Origin: Eucommia ulmoides
Taxonomy: Eukaryota > Streptophyta > Magnoliopsida > Garryales > Eucommiaceae
Assembly: GCA_016647705.1 (NCBI GenBank)
Contig: CM028338.1
Span: 23,209,577 to 23,273,576, forward strand
Reading direction: 5' to 3'
Length of the DNA stretch: 64,000 nt
Position 1 is the stretch's first letter. Each line of letters opens with the position of its first letter. Shown here piece after piece: positions 12,560 to 24,069 of the stretch. The notes below the pieces were generated by a model, which saw nothing but the letters and a program-made list of their open reading frames with translations, had not been told where the DNA came from and made no database searches. Position numbers and translations under genes: made by a program.

Positions 12560-14201
12560 GACTTTTACGTCTTATCTCCTAGGTATGTGTCGGCACCCAA
12601 TTTTACTTGTCATTACTATAAATTGTTATTGGGTTTGCTGTTTAGTCAGTGAGGACACTACTTCTTTTTAAGTTTAGGGGGAATGTACATCACGTTTTGT
12701 GTTGTTAAAGAAATATGAGAATGATAATTTTTTTTTTTTTTTTTTTTGTTATATTGTATTAAACTACATATGTTTAGTTTTTGCTAAGGTAGACTTTATT
12801 TCATAGTTAAATTTTTAATTTTTGTTTATGCATGTTAAATGCTTAGTTCAGTGTATGTATGTAGTATTTAGAGTTAATGTAAAAATGTTTATGTATGAAG
12901 TCGTATTTGCATGTTGAGTTGTTGAGTTCGTCTGGGCCATTTCCCGATGATGAAAATTATCCTCCAATTGTATATCGAGATCGGGGGTAATGCTAATCAT
13001 GTGTGTTGTGTGTGCTTAGTATGTTGATTAGGTAAAAATTATTTTGATCCTAAATCGCACGATCATAAGGACTCAGTGTATAATTATCTGAACGATTTGA
13101 CGTTGATTATTCAGTAATAAATTCATGACAGAAATGAGGAATTTAGAACTTGATTGAGGGAGGCTTGAGACGAAATTATAGGTCAGGTAATTCCAGAGGC
13201 ATGATTTAGGCTTTCATTTTTATCGCTTGAACCTTTTGAAGCTAACCTGAAAATTTTATCCCTCGTTATCCTGTTGAAGCCAATAATCTTTTTAATTCTA
13301 AACACGTATCAATACTCTATCCAATTAAATTTTTCCAAACCATTGTCGCTAAGCCTAAGTTTCAAAATTGAGTGAAATCAAGTAGAATAGATTAATGCTA
13401 ACTTGAAGTGAGCGGTTGGGTTTCAGATGAATTTTTATTGATTTGGTATTATTATATTCACTTGTCATTTTCTTAATCTTTTTTGCACACTCCTAAAATT
13501 GTAGAAATTCGAATAAGTTTGGGGATATGTTATGTTTCCTTAAAAAAAAAAACTATGTGAATATAGTTTTTAATTCTGTTTCTTTCGACAAGTGAATACA
13601 AAGTTCTTAAATTCTTGTTCAGGATTGTATTTTCAAAGTTTGGGGGTTGCGAGAGAGATTTAGAGACAAGCGTTAGTGCCACGGGTATCGTTGAATTATA
13701 ATGATGTTCTGTTTTCTTTTACTGCGATACCCTTGGTCGTTCTCCAAAGCCAAACCAAGCCCTATTGATCTCTGTGAATGTCTGAACCTAGAGTAGTGGA
13801 TAGTTGAGCCTAGTCAAGCATATGGTTTTCTTAAATCCTTTAAGGTTTAAGTTATGAGCTTAGCGACTGAATAATCCAACCCGGTGTTTGGATAGTTATA
13901 CATTTGAGTACTCACACACATACTTTAAATGGATGTAGAATGGTTTTTATTGATATTGAGTGTAGAAATTCTAGAACACCACTTGGTGTGTGTTATTTCC
14001 CGAACTTGATCAGATTGAGGGCTGTTGAGAAATGAACAACATGGTTTCTTCGATTGAACTTGGCATTTGCATGCATTTACTTTTTCTTTGTTATGTTTAT
14101 TCATTTTTAGATTAGTTGTTAGTTAATTAGTGTAGTTAGTTTTAATTTAGTGTTGGGGTATTTTGCTCGAGAACTAGTAAAATTCCAAGTTTTGGGGTAT
14201 T
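12560..14201 (+). other. Long non-coding 3' internal region of the Ty3 element
   Basis: No gene is seen between the coiled-coil frame and the 3' LTR. Long non-coding stretches before the 3' LTR are usual for Athila/Tat elements. It is AT-rich, with a T run near 12729, and ends in a purine-rich AAGTTTTGGGG stretch that is the likely polypurine tract. Confidence 0.5.
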
Positions 14202-15623
14202 TGATAGGTGTAATTTACCTATTTACTTTTAAGCCAAATTTGGTAGTTTTCGGCTAAATTGGTAATATTTAATTTCATTTTCATTAGTTTTTATGTAATT
14301 CAGGTGTAGGGACATAAACGAGTGACAAACGAGCGAAACAGTAGGAAAACGGTGAAATAACGGTGAAGAAGCAAGGTTTCAAGAACAACAGACCCACTGC
14401 CGCAGCAGTCAGGCCACCGCCATAGTGCTAAGAATGCTGGGAGATGCTGAAATACACAAGTTCCACCGCCTAGGTGGTCTGTCCATCGCCGAGATGGTGG
14501 AGATGCAGGATGTGTTGATAAGGCTTCACCATCGAAGCAGTGAAAGATTAGAGAGTTATGAGGGGCAGTTGACATACCCATCGCCGCGGTGGTGAACTCT
14601 GCACAGAATTAAGATTTTTTTAGACATTTTTAGATCCTCTCACCTATAAAACTTGTTCTCCCACTTCCAAGGATGACTCTTGGATGTCCCTAACATTAGG
14701 ATGTGATCCTTGGCCATTCTTGAAGAGTTCAAAGAGGAGATTCATGATTTGGAGAAGAAGAAATACTAGCAGATTGATCTTTGGCGACAGTGGACCACTC
14801 CACTTTAAGATTTGATATTTCTTTCTTTATTTCTCTCTTTGTAACTTAATGTTTTATTGTGAATGATGATTAATCCCTTTTGGTTTAATGTTTTAATGGC
14901 CAAGATCATGGTAGATTAGATAAATATTAGCTAGGGATTGTTGTAACTCATGTATATTCTAGTTTGATGGAATATAAGTTTCTTTAACGGTTGTTTGTTT
15001 AAATCCAATTGTGTTCACCGCTCTATTACAACTTTAATATACTTGTTAAGGTGTTAGGGTTGCATTTGAGAATACGGGATTTGACACTCAGGAGAGGTAA
15101 CCCCGGATTCGGACTAGGGTAAACACAACACAACAATCCAATAACCTGGGATAGAGTTGGACAGTGTGCAATCCATGAGGTTAGGTCAAGACTCACATGA
15201 CTATGTGTTTGAAAAGGTGTTCGAGGGGGACTTCGACGTCAACGCGAAGTCATGTATTCATTCACTAAACACTCGAGAGATAGAGTGAATGAGTTTTAGA
15301 TATTGAGATTGTCGGATATGATAAACACCGCTATTGTTAACTAAACAAAATCAAACATGCATTAAGTGAATGAAATCAATCCCTAGGTAATCAACTTAGT
15401 TAGGATTAACCCACTAATTATAGTTTAACTTAGTTTTAATTAGTTTAATTTTAAATAATTCTTTAACCATCGGGATAATATATGACTATGCAAATTGCGG
15501 TATTCACTTATTCACATTGTCCCTGTGGAACGATATCCAATCTTAAAGATCCACTATATTAAAATTTGATCTCGTATACTTGCGAGTAGTCAATACGCGA
15601 GTGTGTAAAAACCTCATCGCATA
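14202..15623 (+). repeat. 3' LTR of the non-autonomous Athila-type element
   Basis: It starts TGATAGGTGTAATTTACC and follows the 5' LTR closely to CCTCATCGCATA. The palindrome cluster lies at 14395-14590, with several words changed relative to the 5' LTR. Confidence 0.85.
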
Positions 15624-15926
15624 ACGTACTTATGTTGTTGACTGATACGAAAGCTTTGAAATAAAGTCGCAAATAGTCTAATACGTATTGTATAGTACAA
15701 GAGGTCTACGGTAGACATGTAAAATGCTAGTTTACTAATGGCCCGTATGTGTTGATTCCATCTAGGAGTGGGTTTGTGACTCAAGATTATGATACATAGA
15801 CTCTTCTCCTCGCTGGCCCCTTGTTTGGGTGGACACAAGGTACCAAGTGTACCCAAGTATATGAAGGGTTATTTTATCCATGTACAAACCTACGCTTGAA
15901 TTTGGAGTTGTTTATAACTTAGTTTT

Positions 15927-15946
15927 GGGGGGGGGGGGGGGGGGGG
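15927..15946. repeat. Homopolymer run of 20 G
   Basis: An uninterrupted G20 tract follows AGTTTT. Such long G runs are rare in plant DNA and prone to sequencing or assembly length error; the true length may differ. Confidence 0.9.
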
Positions 15947-15962
15947 AGGCGAACGAACTTCG

Positions 15963-16140
15963 CTCCTCGTCGACCCCCTCTAAGATGGGGACTGTGATTT
16001 GAGTGTGCCTTGGAACAAGGAAGGTTCTTTCAATCCGTCGATGCCGATGGCCTCTGTTCCTCGCCAACCCCCATCTTCAGTAGGGACTGTGTTTCGGGAG
16101 TGCCCAAGAACGAGGAGGGTTCTTTCTGTTTACCGTCGAG
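15963..16140. repeat. Two imperfect tandem units of about 85 bp
   Basis: Two copies share CTCGTCGACCCCC/CTCGCCAACCCCC, GGGACTGTG, GAGTGCC, GAACGAGGA-like and GGTTCTTTC phrases. They follow a run of 20 G at 15927-15946. Their origin, possibly the 3' end of the Tat-type element, is not settled. Confidence 0.5.
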
Positions 16141-16559
16141 CCAGATTATTGAACAACCATATCCGTCTAGTCAGATGAGTGAATAGTCGTGAGCTGATTG
16201 CGGTCTCCTTTCTACCTACCTGGTTGGGGTAGGGTAGTAGATGTAGCCCGTTGTTTTATTTCATTATGTGTTGACACTTTCAAATATATTGAGTAAAGTA
16301 TAGAATTTTATTAAGTAGAGCGTGAAACATAGCACCTCAAAGAAATCGTATGCTACTGTCCCGTAGTCGGGGTATTGATTGTCGGTCCAAACCTTTGGTG
16401 TGGGCCATAAGTAGCCTTGCCTTAGTGCCTTTCTGGCTAAGGACCATGATCCTGAGTGATTGCCATAGATATTTTCATGGATGTCTTAGAGAACTTGGTG
16501 GCCCTCGCTCGAGCATAATAATCGGAGTAGTGGCTACATGAAAGAATACTTGTATAGTA

Positions 16560-17110
16560 CTCCTCGTAGTAGTATATACCGGGATGCACGATAGAGAACT
16601 CTTCTAACTTCATCATGTGCTTTATGAGTACGTCGAAGTACTCTTGTAGGTCGGTTAGGTGATCCTAAACACCTCTACATTTGATGAGTATGTCGTCGAT
16701 ATAGACCTTCATGGTCTTTCCGAGCAAGTTAGCGAACATCTTGTTCACCAACCTTTGGTAGCTGGTTTCGGAGTTCTTAAGGCCGAATGGTTGACCTTAT
16801 AATAGTAAAGGCCCTTGTTGGTGATGAACGTCGTTTTTCCTTTGTCAGGAGGGTATATGCAGACCTGACTATACCTTAAGAAGGCATCGAGGAAGCTAAG
16901 CGACTCATAGTCGGCTGTAGCATCCACAATCACCTTAATTTTTTAGAGAAAGAAACAATCTTTCGGGCATGCGTTATTGAGGTCGGTGAAATCCACGCAC
17001 ATGCACCACTTCCTCATTTTTTCCTTGACTAAAACAATGTTCGTCAACAAGAGGAAAAAGTTAATTTCTTTAATCATGTTGGCGTCTAGTAACCTTTTGG
17101 TTTCTTATTT
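16560..17110 (-). pseudogene. Tat-type Ty3 reverse transcriptase remnant
   Basis: On the minus strand the text near 16800-16680 reads as PFGLKNSETSYQRLVNKMFA and then VYIDDILIK. These correspond to the plant Ty3 polymerase phrases PFGLKNAGATYQRLVNKMF and VYIDDMLVKS, including the active-site DD pair. Upstream sequence to about 17100 continues the domain. It is a fossil piece of the Tat-type element. Confidence 0.85.
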
Positions 17111-17529
17111 GACTACAGCCTACCTATCCGGACTAAATTTTCATCATTTCTATTGAACCGACAGATAGGCTAGGTTCGTGTATAGCCAGTGCATGGAGAT
17201 ACTCGAGTCTATCCTGAATAGATCCGCATACGACCAAGTGAGCACGTCGTGGTTAGCTTTCAATAGTTCAACCAAGTGGTCCCTTTTGTCTCCCATGAGG
17301 GCTTCCCCAATCGGGAAGATTCGGTTTGGTTATGTGGGGTGTATTCGGATGTTCCGACTCTTTATAAAGATTGGGTAGGGTCGTTATTGGTTGAGCTGCT
17401 TGTTTCGGGGGTCTAGGATGTCCCTTATCCCAGGGCGTTCCGTTAGGTCCCCGGGTAAGGAGTCTTCATCAACCTCCTCATCCTTTGATTGGTATTTGGC
17501 GTATTGTGCTTCTAGAAGCCGTAGTTCTG

Positions 17530-17828
17530 TTACAAAACACTCTTAATACATTTTTGGCTCCCACAAACCTCTCCAATGTTGTTATTGGTGGGGAAATTTA
17601 ACATCAAATGGTATGTCGATGTAATGGCCTTTAAGGTATTTAGGCATGGTCTTTTGATGATCGCATTGTATGTCGACAGATAGTCCACTACCATGAACCT
17701 CACATCGATGATGGACTGATTTGCTCCTTGCCTACTGTGATTTGAAACATGATCCAACTGAGGGGCTTCATAGTTTTTCTTCCAAAATCGACTAGAGGGG
17801 TTATCATCGACTTCAATTAGTCATGGTT
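17530..17828 (-). pseudogene. Tat-type Ty3 protease remnant, C-terminal side
   Basis: The frame includes [20 protein letters not shown] and [11 protein letters not shown], matching the standard plant Ty3 phrases YNVILGRPWLN and STYHLKLKFPT at the end of the retropepsin domain. The N-terminal side lies across the inserted double LTR, at 22073-22200, where the active-site region VLVDSGN is visible. Confidence 0.8.
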
Positions 17829-19821
17829 TGTCGATCCTGAGATTTTGATGGATAATTAAACGTTGATATTTTTTGTGGGACTAATGATTTGTTTAAGTAT
17901 TTTAGCTTATTAGTTTTATATGATGAAGATTTGATGATAAATATGATGAATGATTAAGAGGTTGAAGAATTTGAAGAACCTAGAGAAAACAACTTAGGTT
18001 TAAATTTCAACTCTTAATATCCTAATTAGGATCACACACGACACAAAAAGATTTTTAAATGATTTTTATAAATATGTGTGTTTTTAATAGGATGCTACTT
18101 AGCTAAATTATTTGCTCATATGTGTAATTGAAAAAGAAATATTTATAATTGATTAAAATTGGAGTTAAGTATTTAGTAGAGCTAATTAAGAAAAAAAAAA
18201 TAGTTAAAGGGGCAAAAATGTCATTGAGAATGAATTAAAAACGAGTTTAGAAAAGAGATCCAGTATCTTTAAGTTGACTGGTAAGTCGACCGGACAAAAC
18301 AGGTGAACTTTCTGTATCTCTAAGTGACAAGTAAGTCGACCGGTGAAGAGAAACGGAACTCTCTGAATCTCTAAGTCGATAGATAGGTCGACTGATGGGC
18401 ACATAATCTTTGGCTTGGCTACATCCTGAATCGAGCGATCGACTACTAAAATTGGTTGGTCAACTAGTGTGTCAGTTTCAGGATATTGTGGAATTCTGAA
18501 TTTATATCTAGAAGTATCCATTTTTTGGTTGGGATTTATGAGCGATTTTAGGGATTTTATGATATTTAAGATATGCTATACCTATTATTTAATTATTATT
18601 GATTTGGTTAATTAAGTTTGAATATTTCTCACTTTGGTACATATAATTGTTTCTATTCTATTTAATTGAGATTGAGAAATATTTGGGAGACTTAATTGAG
18701 AGATTTAAAAGTTATAATTAAGTGAATTGAACCAAAATAAAGTCATAATGATATAAGGGGTCTAAGAGAGCAATTAAGTGTTATAATAAATGGAAACTAA
18801 CTGTTAGACAGTTGTTACTAATCTCATATATAAAGACCTGCGTTTTTTCATATAAAAAAAGAGAGATTAAAAGATCAGGAGATCATATTGAGCTTTTCTA
18901 AGATATATCATACTGAGTTTTTGTGAGAGCTTTTCTAAGAGACTATCTTGAGAATCATTGGTTGTTAATCATTGCTGCTACAGAATCTGAAGTAACATCG
19001 CTCTATTTTTTTTGGTGGATTCCGGGTGAGATCTTTCCAATTAATTTCTATATTGTATTACTTGATAATTTTTGGATTTTGATCTTTAAAAATTGTTTCT
19101 GATTTTTTATTAAAGAAAATATTTTATAAACAATTTCTTGAATCTGATTACGTACTCAATTACGTGCTACCCATTTTTTTTTTGTTAAAAATTAGATTTT
19201 TAGTATCTCACATTTCTATCACTAGTTTTGGGGTATTAATTGAGTTTTAATTTATTTAGGGTGGTAGAAGCTCCGACTGAGAAAAATCATTTGTCAATTT
19301 TTATTGGTAAATTGAGTGACAGCTTAAATACTGTTGGGTGTATTTAATCAGAGGGTAGCCGACTTCAGTCTCTTCCTGTAAAGAGATTGAGATAGTAATT
19401 CTTGTTAGATTGAATTATTTCGTGTGAATTTTGTAACAGTTCAATCCTTACCGGGTAAAAGGATATTTGGAGTATTGGTGAGATTTTGATTCTTTTGTCT
19501 TTGTGTTAAAAAGAATTAGGTTATTCTTGAACCTGTAAAAAGTAGAGGTTATTCCTGAGCTTGTGAATTTTTTTTTTTTGTAAAGGTTGATTATAAGTCT
19601 GTGAAAAAAATATTTGTGAGGGTTTGGTTCCTACCTTTAAAGGAATCTTGAGTTTAGTGGGTGTGAATCTCCGTGGGGGCTCGGAGGACTGGATTAGCCA
19701 AGAGTAGTTTGGTGAACCAGGATATATCGGTGTGTACTGTATTACTTATTTCCTTTATTTTATCTTGTGTTGTTTGGGTGTGCACCTAGAGCTTATTGCA
19801 CTTATCTGCTTCTATAAAAAT
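17829..19821 (+). repeat. First SIRE-type LTR unit of the double LTR
   Basis: It starts TGTCGATCCTGAGATTTTGATG. Positions 18250-18480 hold tandem units of roughly 60 bp with GTCGAC words (AAGTCGACCGG, TAGGTCGACTG). Degenerate repeats containing CCTGTAAAAAG lie at 19480-19620. Confidence 0.85.
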
Positions 19822-22072
19822 TGTTGATCTTAAGATTTTGATGAACAATTAAGTGTTGATGTTTTAGTGAAACTAATGATTTAATTGAGTGTTTCAGTTA
19901 ATTAAGTTCCAGTAATGAAGATGCAATGACAAATTATGAATGGATGCTAAATGATGATGACAAAGATCATGAAGAATTAAGAGTTTGAAGAAATTAGGGA
20001 AAATAACTCAGGTGAATTTCAACTCTTAATATCTCAATTGGGAAAACACGCAGCATAAAAAGTTTTTATTATTTATGTGTGTTTTGATAAGATGAAATTA
20101 TTTGCTCCTATGTATATTTGAAAAGAAATGTTTATAATTAACTAAAATGGAATTTAAGAAGTTAGTGGAGTTTATTTAGGAAAAAAAAATGATTAAAGGG
20201 ACGAAAACATAAATAAGAATGAGTTCAAAATGAGTTCAAAAAAGAGATCCAACATGCATAAGTCGACTGGTAAGTCGACCGGACAAAGCAACCTGAACTC
20301 TTTGTATCTCTAAGTCGACAGGTAGGTCGACTGATCAAGAGAAATGAAACTCTCTGTATCTTTAAGTCAACAGGTAGGTCGACTGGTGAAGGTAAATCGA
20401 ACTATTTGAATCTCTAAGTCAACAGATAAGTCGACTGATGAACGCAACAACTTTGTCTTGGCTATATCTTGAATCTAGCAGTCGATTGACGGGTCGACTG
20501 AGGGCGCTGTTTCAAGATAATGAGGATTCTGAATACATATATAAAAGTAGCCATTTTTGGTTGGAATTTGTGAGAGATTTAAGGGATCTTATGATATTTA
20601 AGATATGCTTCACCTATTATTTAAATCCTAATAAGTTAGTTCATTAAATTTTAATGTTTATCAGTTTGGTACATAAAATTGTTTCTATTTTAATCAATTG
20701 AGATTGAGAAATATTTGGGGGACTTAATTGAGAGATTTCAAATATGTAATTAAGTGAATTGAACCAAAATGAAGTCATAATGATATATGGGGTCTGAGAG
20801 AGTATTTAAGTGTCATGATACATAGGAACTAGCTGTTAGAGAGCTGATTTATTTCCTATATATATAGACCTGTGAATTTCATAAATCATTAAAAAAAAAA
20901 GTAAGCTAAAAGATTAAGATATCATATTGAGATGTTCTAAGAGTTATCATATTAAGTTTGTGAGCTATTCTTAGAGACGATCTTAAATAATTGGCTATTA
21001 ATCTTTGTTATTACCAGATCTGAAATAATATCGCTCTATTTATTTTTTCTGTGGATTTCGGGTGAGATCTTTCCAATTACTTTCTTTATTTCATTGCTTG
21101 TTTAATTTTGGAAATTGATCTTTAGAATTTTTTTTGGATTTTTTATTGAAGAAAATATTTTATAAACAATTTCTTAAATCTGATTACGTGCTAAATTATT
21201 TGCTACCCATATTTTGTTTAAAATCAGATTTTCAATCTCACACTTTTCTATCACTAGATTTAGGATATTAATCGAGTTTTAATTTATCTGAGGTGGTAGA
21301 AGCTCCGAGTGAAATTATTTGCTTATCAATTTGTATTGGTGAGTAGTATGACAGATTAAATACTGTTGGAGATATTTATTTGAATGGTAGTCGATTTTCA
21401 ATCTCTTTCTGTAAAGAGATTGAGGAAGTAATTCTTCTTGAATAGAATTGAGTTTTGAGTGAATTTTGTAACGGTTCAATCCTTACCGAGTAAAAGGATA
21501 TTTGGAGTATTGGTGAGGTTTTGATTCTTTTGTCGTAGTGTTCAAAATAATTAGTTTAGTCTTTAACTTGTAAAAAATAGAGGTTCTTCTTTAGCCTGTG
21601 AAAAAGATTTTGTAAAAGTTGATTATGAGCCTGTAAAAGAATCGTTGTGAGGATTTGGTTCCTACCTTTAAAGGGATCTTGAGTATTAGTGGGTGCGACT
21701 CTCCGTGGGGCTCAGATGACTGGATTAGCCAAGAATAGTTTGGTGAACCAGTATAAATCTTTGGTGTGCTGCAATATTTAATTTGTTTATTTTTGTTGTT
21801 TAGTGTGCACCTAGTTGATTATATAATTCCGTTGTGATATAAAGATAATAATTAATTTAGGATTAAAATTAATTATTTGATTTATTGAAGTATTATTCTG
21901 ATATAATTTTTAATTACCAAATTTACCCCCATCTTGGGTATTCCACTGGGCCAACAAAGATATTAATTAATTTTAGGATAAAATTAATTGTTTGATTTTT
22001 GAAGTGTTATTATTCTGATAATTTTTAATACTACCCAATTTACCCCCTCTTGGGTAGCTCACTAGGCCAACA
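19822..22072 (+). repeat. Second SIRE-type LTR unit of the double LTR
   Basis: It starts TGTTGATCTTAAGATTTTGATG and ends CTCACTAGGCCAACA. Four tandem units with paired GTCGAC-like words occupy about 20255-20445. The 3' terminus is present twice: a CCACTGGGCCAACA terminus near 21955 is followed by a second copy of about 115 bp that ends at 22072. Confidence 0.85.
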
Positions 22073-22889
22073 TGGTTAATCCCCATTCTGTTGAAGGCAA
22101 TTAGGTAGAGTAATTCCTACTAAGTTGCCACTATCGACTAGCACGTGCCCCATGCTATAGCTGGCGATTTGTAGATTGACCACCAAAGCATCATCATAGG
22201 CCATGTGGCCCCACACAGATCCTCTTTAGTAAAAACAATGACCTCCCTCTCCATAAGAGACTTTTTAGAGACTTGGAACACAAACTTTTCCGTTGGGCAC
22301 TTGTTGCATCAGGCATGAGCTTTGTGCTCAAACTAGGAAGGTCCTCCAAAGGAGAATCCAACATGGATCGTGTGGATGTTTCCTCGAACCTCAGGTCTTT
22401 CTTTTTCTTCGTTAGGGCATTACTCACCCTAACCTCCATCGACGGTGAATCTTTTGAGGTGTCTCTTCAGATCAACTGCTCGATCTCATTTTTAAGGTCG
22501 TAGTAGCTATACCATGACTCCAGTGGAAGTAGCACCATTTTTTCTTGTTGACGGTTGTTTCTTGGCCCTTTGTTGGTTGAGGCCATCAGAATAGTTTCTT
22601 GTTGTCAATTGGTATAGGAACCGTTCTTGGCGGGGCGTTGAGAGATGTGTAGTTGGTGAAGCACCATGGAGATCTGTTTCTCCCTGACTTCTTGTGGGGG
22701 TTGTCTCTTTTTGTTTCGTTTTGTCTTTTCTTTTACTGGGATTCATTTCTCCCAGACTTGTTGTTGTCGGGCTATTCATTGTTTCTCTTTTTATTGGCGT
22801 TATCCTCTTCCTCGGCTTGGGCCCAATAAGCATCCTCCATAACGATAAATTTGGTGGAGAGGGCGAAGGCCATCGCCAAGGTCTTTGGT

Positions 22890-23443
22890 AGGGCACAAGG
22901 CATTTTATTTAAGAAGGGGCCTATTCGTACCCCATCGCTAGGGCAGTTATTGTCATCTTGTTATTGGGCTCTTCATGTTGATCGGACTTACAACGAAATC
23001 TTACAATATAGGCTTCCACTCTTTCATCCTTTCTCTGTCTCATAGACATAAGATGTGGCAGGTTTTTGGCCCGTCGTTTGTTGCTCACAAACCTGTGTGC
23101 AACAACAAGGCTAAAAGATTTAAAAGAGTCCAAGTTACCTACTTTTAGGGCCTTGTACAATTTGCGCGATAAGCAATGGTAACTTAGAAGGCCTAAGACT
23201 TCGTTGAGTTCAACGCTACTTGCAAATCCATATATGCGTGGTAGGTGTCAAGGTACTTTGTTGGGTAGGAGTCTCACTGGTACATCCTGATCTGGGACGA
23301 CATCTTGAAATTAAATGAACCGCCTTACACAACATGTACGTGATGAAAGGAAAAGTGTTTTGCTTCACTATTTCGTAGATGCTCATCTTCTTCTTCCTAG
23401 TTTGACCTAACTTTTTGTTGATAGCCTCAGCTTTCTTACGCAA
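22890..23443 (-). pseudogene. Tat-type Ty3 gag remnant
   Basis: The clearest part (22921-23160) includes NLDSFKSFSLVVAHRFVSNK, then LMSMRQRKDERVEAYIVRF, matching the plant Ty3 gag capsid phrases SWEDLARRFVAQF and LYSVKQGPNESLRDYVKRF in type and spacing. Gag would form the particle that packages element RNA. It lies between the primer site and protease as expected. Confidence 0.8.
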
Positions 23444-24045
23444 GTCCCTATCGGCCTACCTGCTCGAGTCACACCATCGAGGCCTAGAGCAAGACGTTGA
23501 GAAGGCTTCTGCTGAGCTTGGTGGAGTTATTTACGACGTGTCATAAGTTCTACCTATGGTTCAGGTGTGATGTGCCTCGTTCCTTCATAGGGGAACTTTA
23601 TGCATTCTGTCTCTCAGCTCCTTTTGTGGATACTTTTGGGCCCAACCGAAAGTGTATGCTAGGGGTTTGTTTTGACCTTGGGGTTTCGGTGCCTTGTCGT
23701 TGGTTTCAGGTCCGCCAGCGCAGCTCGTCGTGTTCCTTACGGATCTTTTCTAGCTTCTATTGGAGTCCTGCGGCATATGGCAACGTTTTTCTTCCTGGCG
23801 TTGCTCCCATGGAAACAGAGAGAGTTGATTTAGGTCGGCCTATCCAATAAAGTACTGTATAGTTTGGGAGAAATCTCTAACTTCTCTAATTATTTCCATC
23901 AAAAGCGATAGTGATCTCTTTATGGGCCATCTTTATGGGCAGCCATGCAGAGTAATTACCTCTCACTTTTACCTTCGTTGGTCATGATTCCAGACCTCAA
24001 AGTGACCATTTGTTTAGTAAAAATTTCAAGAATAACTGTATATCA

Positions 24046-24066
24046 TTCCCATAGACGACGCCAATC
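24046..24066 (-). other. Primer binding site of the Tat-type element
   Basis: On the minus strand the text reads TTGGCGTCGTCTATGGGAA. The same type of site (TTTGGCGTTGTCTGTAGGAA) follows the LTR of the + strand Tat-type element at 62939. It fixes the 3' end of the neighbouring LTR at about 24070. Confidence 0.8.
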
Positions 24067-24069
24067 TAA

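Larger units (their letters stand above)
9435..15623 (+). mobile_element. Non-autonomous Athila-type Ty3 element with two LTRs
   Basis: Two closely similar direct LTRs (9435-10887 and 14202-15623) flank about 3.3 kb. A primer site follows the first LTR and a purine-rich AAGTTTTGGGG stretch precedes the second. The internal region has only a short gag N-terminus-like frame and a coiled-coil-like frame. No protease, reverse transcriptase or integrase wording is seen, so it would need proteins from a relative. The flanking pentamers GAGTA and ACGTA are not a perfect duplication. It is a fossil; the LTRs differ by scattered substitutions and small indels, implying some age. Confidence 0.8.
17829..22072 (+). 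mobile_element. Double SIRE-type LTR between one target duplication (TGGTT)
   Basis: Two SIRE-type LTR units lie head to tail with no internal element sequence between them: 17829-19821 and 19822-22072. The whole block is flanked by TGGTT at 17824-17828 and 22073-22077, so it represents one original insertion into the Tat-type protease region. The first unit stops shortly before the usual LTR terminus. The arrangement suggests recombination between the two LTRs of a full element. Confidence 0.85.

Noticed and set aside
9430-15628. GAGTA / ACGTA as target duplication of the non-autonomous Ty3 element
   Set aside because: Only three of five bases agree, so it was not counted as support.
22694-22891. 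Hydrophobic open frame that looks like a membrane protein
   Set aside because: It lies opposite the Tat-type gag region, shares its extent and has no promoter or homology that I recognise; treated as a shadow.
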